NCBI GenBank assembly: GCA_030148225.1
Contig: JASBTX010000010.1
Location: 186,001-250,000, forward strand
Direction: 5' to 3'
Source of the DNA: Paracoccaceae bacterium
GTDB lineage: Bacteria; Pseudomonadota; Alphaproteobacteria; Rhodobacterales; Rhodobacteraceae
Length of the DNA: 64,000 nucleotides
The translations under genes and the position numbers were made by a program. Below, one piece after another: positions 54,549-61,656 of this stretch (its first letter is position 1; each line of letters begins with the position of its first letter). The notes under the pieces were generated by a model that saw nothing but the letters and a program-made list of their open reading frames with translations, searched no databases and was not told the origin of the DNA.

Positions 54549-55856
54549 ATGAAAATCAGGGGTATACGCATAATCATAGGCGGCGCGCTGCTGGGCGCTG
54601 CCGGGATTGTGTTGGCTGGCGCCAGCATGGCACAGGAGATGCGCGAAGAAAGTCAGGCGATGGTCCTGATGCGCGGGCTGCCGACGCTGGGCACATCGAA
54701 CAGCCTCGGCATTATCGAGCTTGATCCCGAAAGCGACAAATTTGGCGAGCTTCTGAACGAGGTCGAACAACCCGATCTTGAACACCCATTTCATCATCTT
54801 TACTACAGCCCGTCGGGCAGGCTCTACTCAACCGGGCTGGACCCGGCGTGCAGCCTTGCCGAAGTCGGTCTCGCGCGTGATGCAGCCGGCATGGCGGCGG
54901 TCACGGGATTTGATTGCCTTGATACCGCTGGTCAGATGGTCGGTGAGGATATCATGTGGGCCGAGTCAAATGGCACGGAATATATGTTCGTGACATTCAT
55001 GGCCGGCACCGGCGGTGACGATGGCGGTTCGCTGGGCGTGTTCGATACCGAAACCAACGCGGTGGTCAAAGTGATTGAGGCCCGCAAGAGCGCGGTTGGC
55101 GAAGGTGAGCCCTTTATCATGTATCCGCATGGCATTTCTGCCTTTGAGGACCGCATGGTCATCACGTCGACCATTCATCCGGATCTGGCGACCGGTGTCG
55201 GAAATTCGGTTACCATCATCGACCTGAATACCCTTGAACCCATTCAGACCATCACGGTGGAAAACGAAAAACCGGTTGGATTTCCATCTTCGCCTGTCGA
55301 GGTTCTGTTTGCCCGTCCGTCCATCCACCCCGATATCAAGCCCGCGGTTCTTGTGAACACCATGTTCGGCTTTGAGACATGGACGATACCCTATGATCAA
55401 AAGACCAAGGTCTTTGGCGAACCTGCGGTTGCCTATAGCGGCGCACAGAACCAGACTGCGGTGCCCTTGGAGTTTTACACCAACGAAACAGAGCTGTTCA
55501 TCAGTCACGCCCTGCCCGGTGTGGTCAAGCGCTATGACGTATCGCGCCTGCCCGAACTGGTATCGACGGGGCCGGATATTGTTGCCGATCCCGGCGCGCA
55601 TCACCTGATCTTTTTCACGACGAAATCGGGGCGGGAAGTGGTTGCCGTTCAGAACAATCTGCTGAACCTCGGCGACGCATCCAAAAATGATCCGACGGAT
55701 GTCGATTTCATGGTCGGGCTCAATGCCCATACGATCACGGTCCACGATCTCGCCACCGGCGAGCGTCTGGGCAGCATCAATTTCCGGGAGAAGTTCAACA
55801 AGGGTGTCGACAATGTCGAAGCCCTGTTCGGTTCGGGTTTCGTCGCCCACCACTAG
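54549..55856 (+). CDS. Exported beta-propeller-like protein of unknown function
   Basis: A 435-residue protein starting at ATG 54549 behind GGAG. Residues 1-29 are a signal peptide (MKIRGIRIIIGGALLGAAGIVLAGASMAQ). The mature part consists of repeated strand blocks of the kind LGVFDTETNAVVKVI, VTIIDLNTLEPIQTI and ITVHDLATGERLGSI, typical of YVTN/lactonase-like propellers. Two cysteines (ACSLAEV, FDCLDTA) could form a disulfide. It is transcribed alone. An enzymatic role cannot be assigned. Confidence 0.8.
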   Translation: MKIRGIRIIIGGALLGAAGIVLAGASMAQEMREESQAMVLMRGLPTLGTSNSLGIIELDPESDKFGELLNEVEQPDLEHPFHHLYYSPSGRLYSTGLDPACSLAEVGLARDAAGMAAVTGFDCLDTAGQMVGEDIMWAESNGTEYMFVTFMAGTGGDDGGSLGVFDTETNAVVKVIEARKSAVGEGEPFIMYPHGISAFEDRMVITSTIHPDLATGVGNSVTIIDLNTLEPIQTITVENEKPVGFPSSPVEVLFARPSIHPDIKPAVLVNTMFGFETWTIPYDQKTKVFGEPAVAYSGAQNQTAVPLEFYTNETELFISHALPGVVKRYDVSRLPELVSTGPDIVADPGAHHLIFFTTKSGREVVAVQNNLLNLGDASKNDPTDVDFMVGLNAHTITVHDLATGERLGSINFREKFNKGVDNVEALFGSGFVAHH

Positions 55857-56213
55857 GGGAAAATATTCCGAATGCCATCAGGGGCCGCCATGCATTTGCG
55901 GGTGGCCTCTGATACGTGCTGACAGACTGCGCCCATGGCCGGTCAGGCGAAGATTTGGGTATGCCGCAAGATAGGTTGTTCTGGGTAGATTGATGGGCCA
56001 GCTGCTGATCAAACGGTCGAAGGTCTGGATCATAGACGTAAATCTGCAGGGGTCAGAGCGATATATAAGCGTGAGGCGGATACCCCGCGAATGTCCTTCA
56101 TCCCTGCGCATTCGAAACCTTTGGGACGGTGTTGTCGGCAGCTAGTGAATTTTGCGGCCGCAAATTTTGAATTTCGTGATAGGCTTGCGATAACAGATGA
56201 TGAAGGGGCGGCT
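55857..56213. other. 357-bp intergenic region, no gene seen
   Basis: Nothing coding is supported. It starts with the hairpin at 55877-55913 and then runs to the promoter region of the next exported-protein gene. Base composition falls to near-neutral GC from about 56140. Confidence 0.4.
55877..55913. terminator. Hairpin after the propeller gene
   Basis: ATCAGGGGCCGCC pairs with GGGTGGCCTCTGAT across an A/T-rich loop with one bulge and G-T pairs. It starts 20 bp after the propeller-gene stop, a normal terminator position, though no strong T run follows. Confidence 0.45.
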
Positions 56214-56792
56214 ATGATGACGATGTCTTTGATCAAATCGCTGGCGGTGGTTGTCGCGATGACTTTCTTCCCACTGTCGGCATCCGCTCAGCCCACTGAT
56301 CCCAAAGACGCGGTCAAGGAAATCGCGGCGCTGACGGCAGACATGGCGCATTTCGATGCGATCAGGCGCGTCGCGGAAGATCTCGTGTTCTGGCAGAGTG
56401 TCGCGATAATGGGCGGCGAATTCGGATGGACCTTTGCTTACAACAGTCAGGCAACTGAAATCGAAGAATGGACGTATCGACTTTACAATTCTCTCGACGA
56501 GACGTTGCCGGAGGGAATTCAAAGTCGTCAGGCAATCAAGCGCAGCAGAGTGTTGACTGACGAAGAAAAGCAGCGGGGAGAAGAGCTTTTCCTGATGTAC
56601 GAGGAAATGCATTCCGTGGCTCAGGAAGTTTACGTTCTGCTCAAGGATGACGACGTGGCATCCGCCGCTGCGCTGTTCGAGGAGCGCACCCTGAACCTCA
56701 GACGCGAAATATCCCGCGCGGCTGCGTCAAGCCAGATCACACTGAGGGACAGGATCAGGCGAAAGGCCTTGGACGTCAGACTTGGAAAGTAG
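56214..56792 (+). CDS. Exported protein of unknown function
   Basis: A 192-residue protein starting at ATG 56214 behind AAGGGG. Residues 1-25 are a signal peptide (KSLAVVVAMTFFPLSASA). The mature part is nearly all helical and charged (KDAVKEIAALTADMAHFDAIRRVAEDLVFW, EEMHSVAQEVYVLLKDDDVASAAALFEERTLNLRREIS). This resembles a four-helix-bundle sensor or cytochrome c'-like fold, but there is no haem motif. It has lower GC than its left neighbours and is the last chromosomal gene before the prophage junction. Confidence 0.75.
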   Translation: MMTMSLIKSLAVVVAMTFFPLSASAQPTDPKDAVKEIAALTADMAHFDAIRRVAEDLVFWQSVAIMGGEFGWTFAYNSQATEIEEWTYRLYNSLDETLPEGIQSRQAIKRSRVLTDEEKQRGEELFLMYEEMHSVAQEVYVLLKDDDVASAAALFEERTLNLRREISRAAASSQITLRDRIRRKALDVRLGK

Positions 56793-56851
56793 CCCGGGCG
56801 GGTTCATTTTCTGTTTGCGAAACCCAAAGCCAGCTAAATCATTGATTTTAT

Positions 56852-56898
56852 TGGAGGCGAGTACCGGAATCGAACCGGTGTACACGGATTTGCAATCC
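56852..56898 (-). pseudogene. 3' half of a tRNA-Cys gene (prophage attachment site)
   Basis: Minus strand from 56898 to 56852: the anticodon loop TTGCAAA with anticodon GCA (56891-56893), a T arm ACCGG-TTCGATT-CCGGT, and the acceptor 3' strand ACTCGCC-T-CCA are all intact. The upstream half is gone: no D arm, no matching acceptor 5' strand, and base pairing in the anticodon stem fails exactly at 56899. This is what remains of a tRNA after a phage integrates into it; the fragment is the attachment core on this side. Confidence 0.85.
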
Positions 56899-57014
56899 CG
56901 CTTCTTTCCACGCCAAAACAACCCCTTAGCCGCTAAAGGGTATCAGGACAAAGCGCAAACCAATAGCGAACCTGATACCCGGCCAATTCGCCCCTTGCGC
57001 AGTCTGGCGGCGCT

Positions 57015-57719
57015 ATGAAGGGCCATACACTTAACCGCTTCGAATGGCTGAAAGCTGTGAACCGCTCCGACCTTTTGCCCCGTGCAAAGGTGGTCGCATC
57101 GGCCTTGGCAATCGAATTCTGCAACGATGAAACCGGACGGCTGGACCCCGGTGTGAAGACGCTGGCGGACGCCACATGCCAGACCGTGGACACGGTGAAG
57201 CGCGCTATCCGCGACCTGACAGACGGCGGGTGGCTGGCGCGCACCGAAGGGCGCGGGCGCGGCAATAAGACCGAATATACCCTGCTGTCACCGGGCAAGG
57301 TCATCGCCATTTCCAACACCAAAAAGGGGGCACCGATGCACCAGACAAAAGGGGGCACACGTGCACCTTTAACGAAAGAAAAGGGGGCACCGGTGCACGG
57401 AAAAGGGGGCACACGTGCACCTTCCTATTATAAGGATAAACAAACTCTTGAACAAAAGGGGCGCACGTGTCCGGTTCGGGCGCTTCGAATTGTCCATGCA
57501 GCCGATGCGGAAAAGGTCGCAAGCTGGAACGCTTGGCTTTCCGAAAACGACTTTCCATCGCTGCAACAGATTCCAGCTTTGAAGGGTGGCGACGATCAAG
57601 GCCCCGGATACCTGATGCCCCGGCTTTGGGTGCCGTCATGCGATGAAGATCAGGACATGGTTCGGCGCTACGTGCTTTGGGCAGTCGAGTGCAACGAGGT
57701 TCGCTATGCAGCGCAGTGA
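57015..57719 (+). CDS. Phage replication-type helix-turn-helix protein
   Basis: A 234-residue protein. Residues about 10-95 form a winged-helix domain like those of phage replication initiators and primary regulators (FEWLKAVNRSDLLPRAKVVASALAIEFCNDETGRLDPGVKTLADATCQTVDTVKRAIRDLTDGGWLARTEGRGRGNKTEYTLL). Residues about 105-150 are a low-complexity KGAP/GGTRAP linker encoded by DNA repeats. The C-terminal 85 residues have no recognised motif. A DNA-binding domain followed by a linker that encodes iterons is the plan of lambda O, so replication initiation is the favoured role. Confidence 0.65.
   Translation: MKGHTLNRFEWLKAVNRSDLLPRAKVVASALAIEFCNDETGRLDPGVKTLADATCQTVDTVKRAIRDLTDGGWLARTEGRGRGNKTEYTLLSPGKVIAISNTKKGAPMHQTKGGTRAPLTKEKGAPVHGKGGTRAPSYYKDKQTLEQKGRTCPVRALRIVHAADAEKVASWNAWLSENDFPSLQQIPALKGGDDQGPGYLMPRLWVPSCDEDQDMVRRYVLWAVECNEVRYAAQ
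57322..57472 (+). repeat. Iteron-like repeats with AT-rich flank, candidate replication origin
   Basis: Four 21-bp copies, AAAAGGGGGCAC + two or three variable bases + GTGCACC or close, start at 57322, 57347, 57379 and 57401. A degenerate fifth starts at 57454. Copies two and four are identical. An AT-rich stretch (57422-57457) follows copy four. The array lies within the preceding gene's coding region. Repeats plus an adjacent AT-rich segment are the layout of iteron-type origins. Confidence 0.6.
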
Positions 57720-57843
57720 TTTTGCATTGAAGACGCGCGCTTTCATCAGCCCTTCCAAGCCGTTTGGGTCCTTCCCCCGTTTCCCCCTTGCGGGTGCGAT
57801 GCGGCCCGAGGGTTCAGCCGCTGCAAAAATTGCTAAGGGGTGA
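57706..57843 (+). CDS. Possible small phage protein, 45 residues
   Basis: The ORF starts at ATG 57706, overlapping the replication-type gene by 14 bp, and ends 5 bp before the terminase ATG. The peptide is basic and rich in Phe, Pro and Ser (FISPSKPFGSFPRFPLAG). No known domain. Tight packing between two genes supports translation, but it could simply be spacer. Confidence 0.4.
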   Translation: MQRSDFALKTRAFISPSKPFGSFPRFPLAGAMRPEGSAAAKIAKG

Positions 57844-57848
57844 AAAAC

Positions 57849-60107
57849 ATGAACATTTTGAAAGAGTTACCACTTGGCGGGGAACCCGAATACACTATCG
57901 GCGGCAAAGACCTTTGCGAACTTTTCGACATTTCACCCGCAGCCCTTACCGATTTGAAGAAACGCGGTATCGCTGTTCATCTGGCGCACGATGCTTACGA
58001 CATGACCGCCACAACCCGCGCCTATGTCCAGCACCTTCGCGGCATGGCCGCAGGCTGGGGCACCGGGGATCAGGCGGCGAACCTCACCAGCGAACGGGCG
58101 CGACTTGCCAAGGAACAGGCGGACGCGCAGGCCATCAAGAACGCGAAGCTGCGCGGCGAACTGGTGGAGGCGTCCGAAGTCGAACGCACATGGGCAGACG
58201 CCCTTCGCCAGCTTCGCGCCCGCGTCATGGCCGTGCCGTCGCGCCTGCGATCCGAACTGCCCGACATTGACCCGCAGGCCATCGACGCGATGGACCGGGC
58301 CTTGCGCGCAACGCTGACGGAGGCTGGCAATGGAAATGAACAGGTGCTTTCCAACGCCCTGCGCGCCCTTATCCCGCCGCCGCGCCTTCGGCTGTCGGAA
58401 TGGGTCGAGTCCGAAGTGGTTCTGCCGGAAGGCGTCAGTGCGCAGCCGGGGCCGGTCCAGCTTTGGCCCTTCCAGCGGGAAATCGCGGACGCCATCGGGG
58501 ATCCGGCCATTGAACGGGTGACGCTGGTCAAGCCGGTGCGGGTGGGCTTCACCACCCTTCTGACTTCGGCGGTGGCGTCCTTTGTCGCCAACGAACCGGC
58601 GGCAATTCTCTGTGTCCTTCCCGCCGAAGCTGACTGCCGCCGCTACATGGTGTCGGACGTGGAGCCGATTTTCGCCGCTTCGCCCATGGTCGCCAAGGCG
58701 CTGACCTATGACCGCGACCGGGACGAACGGAATACCCTTCTGGCGCGGCGCTTTCCCGGTGGTTCGCTGACACTGGTCGCAGCGAAAGCCCCCCGCAACC
58801 TGCGAAGCCACAACGTCCGAGTTTTGTTCATGGACGAAGTAGACGCGATGGACCCAACGTCCGAAGGTTCACCGATCCAGCTTGCCGAAAAGCGAACGCT
58901 GTCCTTCCCTGACCGCAAGATTGTCATGGGCAGCACCCCGGTTCACGAGGAAACCAGCAACGTCTTGCGCGCCTTCGCGGATTCGGACGCCCGGATTTAT
59001 GAGGTGCCTTGCCCGGAATGCGGGGCCTTTGCCGAAATCCTGTGGGATGCCATCCGGTGGGATGAAGGCAAGCCTGAAACCGCCCGCTGGCAGTGTCCCC
59101 ATTGTGCCGCCGAGATCGCGGAACGCCACAAGCCGAAGATGGTGGCGCAGGGGCAATGGCGCGCGACCCGGCCCGAAGTGCAGGGCCATGCGGGCTTCCA
59201 ACTTAACGCCCTGGTATCGCTCCACGCCAACGCCTCTTGGCCGCAGTTAGTGCGGGAATTCCTGTCTGCCAAGAAAGACCCGACCACATTGCAGACTTTC
59301 GTGAACACCATCCTTGGGCAAGGCTGGACCGGCGCGGGCGATGAACTGGACGATAGCGAACTGGCGGGCCGCAATGAACCCTTCGGGCTGGACGCCTTGC
59401 CCGAAGACGTTCTGACCATCGCTGCCGGGATCGACACCCAACATGACCGGCTTGAATGCACCCTGATTGGCTACGCCAAGGACGAAACCGCCTTTATCCT
59501 TGGGCATAGGGTCATCTGGGGGCAATGGGACCACCACGAGACATGGGCCGAACTGGATGACCTGCTAAAGACGAAGTGGAAGCACCCGCTTGGCGGCTCT
59601 CTGGGCGTGGAAGCCGCCGCAATCGACGCGGGCGACGGTGCGACCATGGAAGCCGTCAAAGCCTTCTGCGCCCCCCGCCAGCGCCGCCGCATCATGGCTA
59701 TCAAGGGGGTGTCGGGAACCCGGCCCTTCATCGAGCCGTCACGGGGGCGGAATACGAAGGGCGCGCGCCTTTGGCTGGTAGGGGTGGACGGGATCAAAAC
59801 CGCTATAATGGCGCGGCTGTCGCGGGCAGGGTCCATCCGGTTTTCCGGTGACCTGCCCCCGGTCTGGTATGAACAACTTGCCAGTGAAAGGGCAGTGACG
59901 CGGTATGTGCGGGGCCAGCCGCAGCGCCGGTTTGAGCGGGTGCCGGGACGGCGGGCGGAAGCACTGGACTGTGTGGTCTATGCCATCGCCGCGCGGCAAG
60001 TGGTGCATGTCAACTTCGACGAGCGAGAAGCGCAGTTGCGCGCCGGGGGTATTCAGGACCGGCCCAAGCCGAAAAATGTCTATCGGTCGAAATTTCTGAC
60101 GGGTTAG
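57849..60107 (+). CDS. Fused phage terminase, small (Nu1-like) and large (GpA-like) subunits
   Basis: A 752-residue protein from ATG 57849 behind AAGGGG. Residues 1-about 160 match Nu1-type small terminase (DLCELFDISPAALTDLKKRGI helix-turn-helix, LTSERARLAKEQADAQAIKNAKLRGELV, VMAVPSRLRSELP). Residues about 170-752 are lambda GpA-type large terminase: LIPPPRLRLSEWVESEVVLPEGV, Walker A-like KPVRVGFTTL near 230, Walker B LFMDEVDAM near 328, a CPEC/CPHC zinc site, and nuclease GIDTQHDRLE. These two are normally separate genes. An in-frame GTG at 58344 could start the large subunit alone. Confidence 0.88.
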   Translation: MNILKELPLGGEPEYTIGGKDLCELFDISPAALTDLKKRGIAVHLAHDAYDMTATTRAYVQHLRGMAAGWGTGDQAANLTSERARLAKEQADAQAIKNAKLRGELVEASEVERTWADALRQLRARVMAVPSRLRSELPDIDPQAIDAMDRALRATLTEAGNGNEQVLSNALRALIPPPRLRLSEWVESEVVLPEGVSAQPGPVQLWPFQREIADAIGDPAIERVTLVKPVRVGFTTLLTSAVASFVANEPAAILCVLPAEADCRRYMVSDVEPIFAASPMVAKALTYDRDRDERNTLLARRFPGGSLTLVAAKAPRNLRSHNVRVLFMDEVDAMDPTSEGSPIQLAEKRTLSFPDRKIVMGSTPVHEETSNVLRAFADSDARIYEVPCPECGAFAEILWDAIRWDEGKPETARWQCPHCAAEIAERHKPKMVAQGQWRATRPEVQGHAGFQLNALVSLHANASWPQLVREFLSAKKDPTTLQTFVNTILGQGWTGAGDELDDSELAGRNEPFGLDALPEDVLTIAAGIDTQHDRLECTLIGYAKDETAFILGHRVIWGQWDHHETWAELDDLLKTKWKHPLGGSLGVEAAAIDAGDGATMEAVKAFCAPRQRRRIMAIKGVSGTRPFIEPSRGRNTKGARLWLVGVDGIKTAIMARLSRAGSIRFSGDLPPVWYEQLASERAVTRYVRGQPQRRFERVPGRRAEALDCVVYAIAARQVVHVNFDEREAQLRAGGIQDRPKPKNVYRSKFLTG

Positions 60108-60265
60108 TCATCCCGCCGCAATGGCTGCTGGAAGGCGTTTAAGGTAGGGTCACGCTTCTGGTGGCTGGTGCCGGTGCCGATCATCATTTCCACCACGCCC
60201 CAAAGAAGGGCGAAGACGAAGAATGCACCGGCGGCGCATATGATCCAGAACAAGGCTTCAATCAT
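60104..60265 (-). CDS. Small single-span membrane protein, 53 residues
   Basis: Starts at ATG 60265 inside the last codons of the XRE gene (8-bp overlap) and ends overlapping the terminase stop on the other strand by 4 bp. Residues 3-26 form one hydrophobic helix (IEALFWIICAAGAFFVFALLWGVVEMMIG); the rest is polar and basic. No good ribosome-binding site, so translation would rely on coupling to the XRE gene. Holin-like size, but one span and wrong orientation for the head operon. Confidence 0.5.
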   Translation of the reverse strand: MIEALFWIICAAGAFFVFALLWGVVEMMIGTGTSHQKRDPTLNAFQQPLRRDD

Positions 60266-60530
60266 TGTGACTATTGGGCTGCGAAAGGCGAACGCCAGCG
60301 CCTCCGCCGTTCTCTTCGATGAAGACCACACCAGCAGATTCAAGCGCAGACCGCATCGCACTCTTGTTCGCTTGGGTCGCGCTGACGAAGCCCGTCTCCG
60401 CTTCGCAACGCCTAACCGTTGCCACCCCGATACCTGCCTTGTCCGCCAAATCCTGCGCGGACCATCGAACCAGTGCGCGTCCAGCCCTTAGCTGCTCTGC
60501 GGTGATATTTTTTTTATCAAGTGATAGCAT
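60258..60530 (-). CDS. XRE-family helix-turn-helix repressor
   Basis: A 90-residue DNA-binding protein. The helix-turn-helix covers residues about 10-60 (ITAEQLRAGRALVRWSAQDLADKAGIGVATVRRCEAETG), followed by a short C-terminal strand pair (ALESAGVVFIEENGGGAGVRL) common in small alphaproteobacterial XRE proteins. ATG 60530 has no clear ribosome-binding site; the message may be leaderless. It is divergent from the Tat-type gene across a 69-bp region with TGATAG palindromes, the probable operator. Confidence 0.8.
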   Translation of the reverse strand: MLSLDKKNITAEQLRAGRALVRWSAQDLADKAGIGVATVRRCEAETGFVSATQANKSAMRSALESAGVVFIEENGGGAGVRLSQPNSHND

Positions 60531-60569
60531 ATTGATCTGATCCAGATGACATGATAGGAAAGCTATCAC
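60521..60569. promoter_or_regulatory. Operator candidate: three TGATAG half-sites
   Basis: TGATAG-GAAAG-CTATCA (60552-60568) is a perfect 6-bp dyad. A third half-site GTGATAGC at 60521-60528 matches GCTATCAC at 60562-60569 as a perfect 8-bp inverted pair. The sites span the divergent promoter region and the start codon of the XRE gene, as expected for an autoregulating phage-type repressor. Confidence 0.6.
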
Positions 60570-60599
60570 ATGACCTGAAATTAGACAACGGAGTTTCCC

Positions 60600-61004
60600 A
60601 TGACCATCACTCGCCGCGCCACCTTGGCCGCTTTGGCCGCAAGCCCGTTCACAATTGCTTTGGTTGCCACGCAAGCCGCACCCGGCGGCGAAGGGCAGAC
60701 CACGCTTGAAAAAACCTATGCCGAATGGCTGTCCGCGCAGAACGATATTGAAGAAACGCTGACACTGCATCCGGCGGACAAGCTGACAAAAGCCGATGAA
60801 AGCCGGATACTTGGGCCGCTCTATGACCGCGCCGCCGCGCTTCAAGAGGCGATGATCGCCGCGCCTGTCAATGGCCCCCGCGACCTTGCGGTGAAGGTTC
60901 TGGTGGTTCTCGCCACGCCGGAGGCGCTGGACGATGACGCCGTTGACCGGATCAAGGTCGATGCCACGCGGCTGGTCAATCTCTCCGACACGAAAACCGC
61001 TTAG
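60600..61004 (+). CDS. Exported protein of unknown function with Tat-like signal
   Basis: A 134-residue protein with a GGAG ribosome-binding site. The N-terminus ITRRATLAALAASPFTIALVATQAA has a twin arginine followed by a hydrophobic core and is a probable Tat or Sec signal. The mature part is helical (LEKTYAEWLSAQNDIEETLTLHPADKLTKADESRILGPLYDRAAALQEAMIAAPV). I recall similar short Tat-signal proteins in Rhodobacterales prophages, with no known function. It is divergent from the XRE gene and likely controlled by it. Confidence 0.6.
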   Translation: MTITRRATLAALAASPFTIALVATQAAPGGEGQTTLEKTYAEWLSAQNDIEETLTLHPADKLTKADESRILGPLYDRAAALQEAMIAAPVNGPRDLAVKVLVVLATPEALDDDAVDRIKVDATRLVNLSDTKTA

Positions 61005-61047
61005 TTGACATAAGAGGTAAAAACCTTTTATACGAAATAAAAGGTTT
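61005..61047 (+). promoter_or_regulatory. Promoter overlapped by a perfect 11-bp palindrome
   Basis: A consensus -35 box TTGACA is at 61005-61010; 18 bp later comes TATACG (61029-61034) as a -10 candidate. A perfect dyad AAACCTTTTAT-ACGAA-ATAAAAGGTTT covers 61021-61047, so the -10 lies inside it. The dyad ends 11 bp before the MerR-like gene's start codon. Autorepression by that protein is the simplest reading. Confidence 0.6.
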
Positions 61048-61058
61048 AGGAGGATGCG

Positions 61059-61544
61059 ATGCGCTTGTCTGCAATCTGTAAGGAACTGGACCTGCCCAAA
61101 GGGCGGGTAGAACAGTGGGGGCACCGGGGCCTTCTGGTGTTTGACAACGAGACCAAACCCGGAGCCGCGCGGGAATGCACAAAAGCAGACGCTGCGCGCA
61201 TTGCGATGCTGGGATACCTCTCCAATTCAGGTGTTTCGGTCGAAGCTGCTGCGAAGCAAATTGCGCAAGCGATGAAGCACCTATTCTTGTTCACGGGTGA
61301 GAAGTCTTTTCTGGTCATTTCCTCGTCGCGGACTGGTGAAATCATCCCGCCAACCCCGCGGGGCGGGCCGGGCACCAAGAAAGGCGAAGGCATTCAAATT
61401 GTGACCGATCCGCACTTCCTTGCGAATGCGGTTCGCGAGCGAGACTTGGCTTCGCACCTTGGCAATCCTGAATTCGATTATTCACTGGTTTTCGACCTTA
61501 CGGAAATCGAAGCCCGTATTGACGAATTTTGGATGGAAGAGTGA
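61059..61544 (+). CDS. MerR-like helix-turn-helix protein
   Basis: A 161-residue protein with an AGGAGG ribosome-binding site. Residues 1-55 resemble a MerR-type DNA-binding domain (LSAICKELDLPKGRVEQWGHRGLLVF...ARECTKADAARIAMLGYLSNSGVSVEAAAKQI). The C-terminal 90 residues (LFLFTGEKSFLVISSSRTGEIIPPTP..., FDYSLVFDLTEIEARIDEFW) match no effector domain I know. It lies between the Tat-type gene and the portal, with its own promoter and palindrome. Confidence 0.65.
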   Translation: MRLSAICKELDLPKGRVEQWGHRGLLVFDNETKPGAARECTKADAARIAMLGYLSNSGVSVEAAAKQIAQAMKHLFLFTGEKSFLVISSSRTGEIIPPTPRGGPGTKKGEGIQIVTDPHFLANAVRERDLASHLGNPEFDYSLVFDLTEIEARIDEFWMEE

Positions 61545-61551
61545 TCCGGTG

Positions 61552-61656
61552 GTGAGGTTGGGTGCCATAACCATCGGTAAGGCGGGGGCGCGGTCCACCA
61601 AGCGCGCCTCCGCCAATATCGCCCGTGCTTCCGCAGCACAAAAAGGAATCCGGTGA
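61552..61656 (+). CDS. Possible small basic phage protein, 34 residues
   Basis: A GTG-started ORF (61552, or 61549) ending in TGA that overlaps the portal ATG by one base (TGATG). The peptide is strongly basic and alanine-rich (KAGARSTKRASANIARASAAQKGIR). The position between terminase region and portal is where lambda has gpW, but the sequence is too short and shows no gpW resemblance. The coupled stop/start argues that it is translated. Confidence 0.4.
   Translation: MRLGAITIGKAGARSTKRASANIARASAAQKGIR

Noticed and set aside
56852-56925. A complete tRNA-Cys on the minus strand
   Set aside because: There is no D arm, the 5' acceptor strand does not pair with ACTCGCC, and the anticodon stem breaks at 56899. 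Only the 3' half is real.
57322-57421. CRISPR array
   Set aside because: Repeats are 21 bp with spacers of only 1-11 bp and lie inside a coding region. No cas gene is present.
61021-61047. Rho-independent terminator of the Tat-type gene
   Set aside because: The stem is AT-rich, no T run follows, and it overlaps a perfect -35/-10 arrangement. An operator fits better.
61552-61656. gpW head-tail joining protein
   Set aside because: The position fits but the peptide is half the size of gpW and has no resemblance to it; kept only as a possible small protein.
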